From the NCBI GenBank assembly GCA_033239525.1, contig BSYO01000002.1, positions 29,122,068 through 29,186,067 on the forward strand: a stretch of DNA of 64,000 bases, in the 5' to 3' direction. Every line of letters begins with the position of its first letter. Within the stretch, counting starts at the first letter, position 1. The notes under the pieces are model-generated. The model saw only the letters and a list, made by a program, of their open reading frames with translations. It did not search any database and was not told where the DNA came from. Positions 63,086 through 64,000 of the stretch are shown in pieces. The position numbers and the translations under genes are program-made. Source of the stretch: Nepenthes gracilis. Taxonomy: Eukaryota > Streptophyta > Magnoliopsida > Caryophyllales > Nepenthaceae.

Positions 63086-64000
63086 ATGGTGAATACGAGA
63101 GCGCAAGCGAGTGAGCCTGCTAGAAACGTGACCTCTCCCGACGAGGACCGCGCTGCTAGTGCCATAGTCAACGAAATGGTCAACGAAATGCCCGCACCCT
63201 TCTTTCAGCATCTGGTGGAACACATGCAGAACACCAACAAGATACTCCAGATGCTCTACTCCCACCAGGAGCACTCTCATCAGGGGGCACCACCCACGAC
63301 AGTCCCTATACTGGCCTTTAGGAGAGGAGTTTAGAGGAAGAAGAAGTAGGCAAAAAAATCAAAAAAGCCGGCCAACATCCAGACGCCTGAGTCCTCACGC
63401 CCTCCAAACCGACCAAGGCTTGAAGAGCACTCGAGAAGCATGACTCCGGAGGAAAGTCTGGAACGAAAAAACCCTCAATACTCTCAAGCGGAAACCAAGA
63501 CCCAAACCTAGGAGGGAGCCTCCCGAGTCATCAGATCTACTTGTGACAGTAGCCAGCCGGCTACTGGCCAAACAAAGGAAGGAACAGAGTTGAGGACCTA
63601 TCTCAACTCCAAGAAATCATCCAATGCTACATGGGCAGATCCCAAGTTTAAAAAGATCTGGAACCACGTATTCAAGAACGACGAGCACGCTATCAATCTG
63701 AACAGATTTCCTTTCGCAGTGGAGATCTTGAACCGTCTGATACCACCAGAGTTCAAGATGCCCCATTGACTCTTACTATTGGAGCGCTGATCCAGTAGAT
63801 CATCTCGATCATATCTGCACCCATCTGAGTCTGCAAGGGTTAGAGGACACAGCGATGTGTCACTCTTTCCGCTCACCTTGAAAGGGGATACTTGTATATC
63901 GTTCCACCACCTCCCTTCAGACTAGATCAGGTGTTTCAGAGAGCTGACTGACCTCTTCTTGGCCCAGTATGCCTCAAGTCGTCGAGAACAGAAGTAGCAT
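63086..64000 (+). pseudogene. Element E gag, 5' part
   Basis: ATG at 63086 opens MVNTRAQASEPARNVTSPDE, a typical Tat/gypsy gag start, with VNEMVNEMPAPFFQHLVEHM next. The frame is interrupted at about 63332. Gag core pieces follow: YLNSKKSSNATWADPKFKKI near 63600, FPFAVEILNRLIPPEFKMP near 63710, and FPLTLKGDTCISFHHLP near 63865. It runs to the window end, close to the LAQYASSRR block equivalent to FLSQFASNRR of element D. Confidence 0.78.

Larger units (their letters stand above)
62275..64000 (+). mobile_element. Element E, Tat-like gypsy, continues past the window
   Basis: Plus-strand LTR (about 62275-62995), then the primer-binding sequence TTGGCGTCGTCTGTAGG (62999-63015) and gag. It faces element D and begins where the D 5' end should be, which suggests insertion into D. 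Only the 5' part is visible. Confidence 0.8.

Overview
This is nuclear DNA of a flowering plant, probably a dicot. The evidence is split genes with GT-AG introns, four plant gene families, AT-rich intergenic DNA, and a large load of Ty1/copia and Ty3/gypsy LTR retrotransposons. There are no bacterial operons, rRNA genes, CRISPR arrays or plasmid functions. All exon joins were worked out by reading frame, splice sites and family similarity recalled from knowledge; no database search was run.

Layout. 1-1190: remnant of a copia-type LTR. 2330-10240 (+): an NPF4-clade NRT1/PTR transporter gene with a short non-autonomous copia element (5580-9015, TSD TCATG) in its last intron. 10930-12470: a heavily decayed copia pol. 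12862-14023 (-): an HSP20-like, tail-anchored RTM2-type gene. 14937-15659: a gypsy LTR fragment in AT-rich DNA. 20315-23013 (+): a four-exon pectate lyase gene. 23423-34304: a decayed minus-strand gypsy element (A) whose 5' LTR has been split by a younger chromovirus (B, 28454-33844). Both have 5-bp target duplications (CTTGA and AAGAT). 34972-50704 (-): a 15-exon isochorismate synthase gene predicted at 568 aa. Its intron 3 carries a full-boundary copia element in antisense orientation (44302-49627, TSD CTGTT) and a hAT-like MITE.

50895-~62270 (-): a large Tat-type gypsy element (D). It carries gag, pol, an RNase H of the extra type, tandem repeats, and an antisense ORF with its own small intron. 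~62275-64000 (+): the LTR, primer-binding site and gag start of another Tat-like element (E), which appears to interrupt D and runs off the window.

The four host genes do not form a pathway. They cover transport, chaperone-like or virus-restriction function, cell-wall degradation, and salicylate/phylloquinone biosynthesis. The most interesting feature is the 5' end of the isochorismate synthase gene: an 810-bp LTR in the same orientation, with its own TATA box, ends only about 190 bp upstream of the start codon. The native promoter has therefore probably been displaced, or an LTR promoter has been captured.
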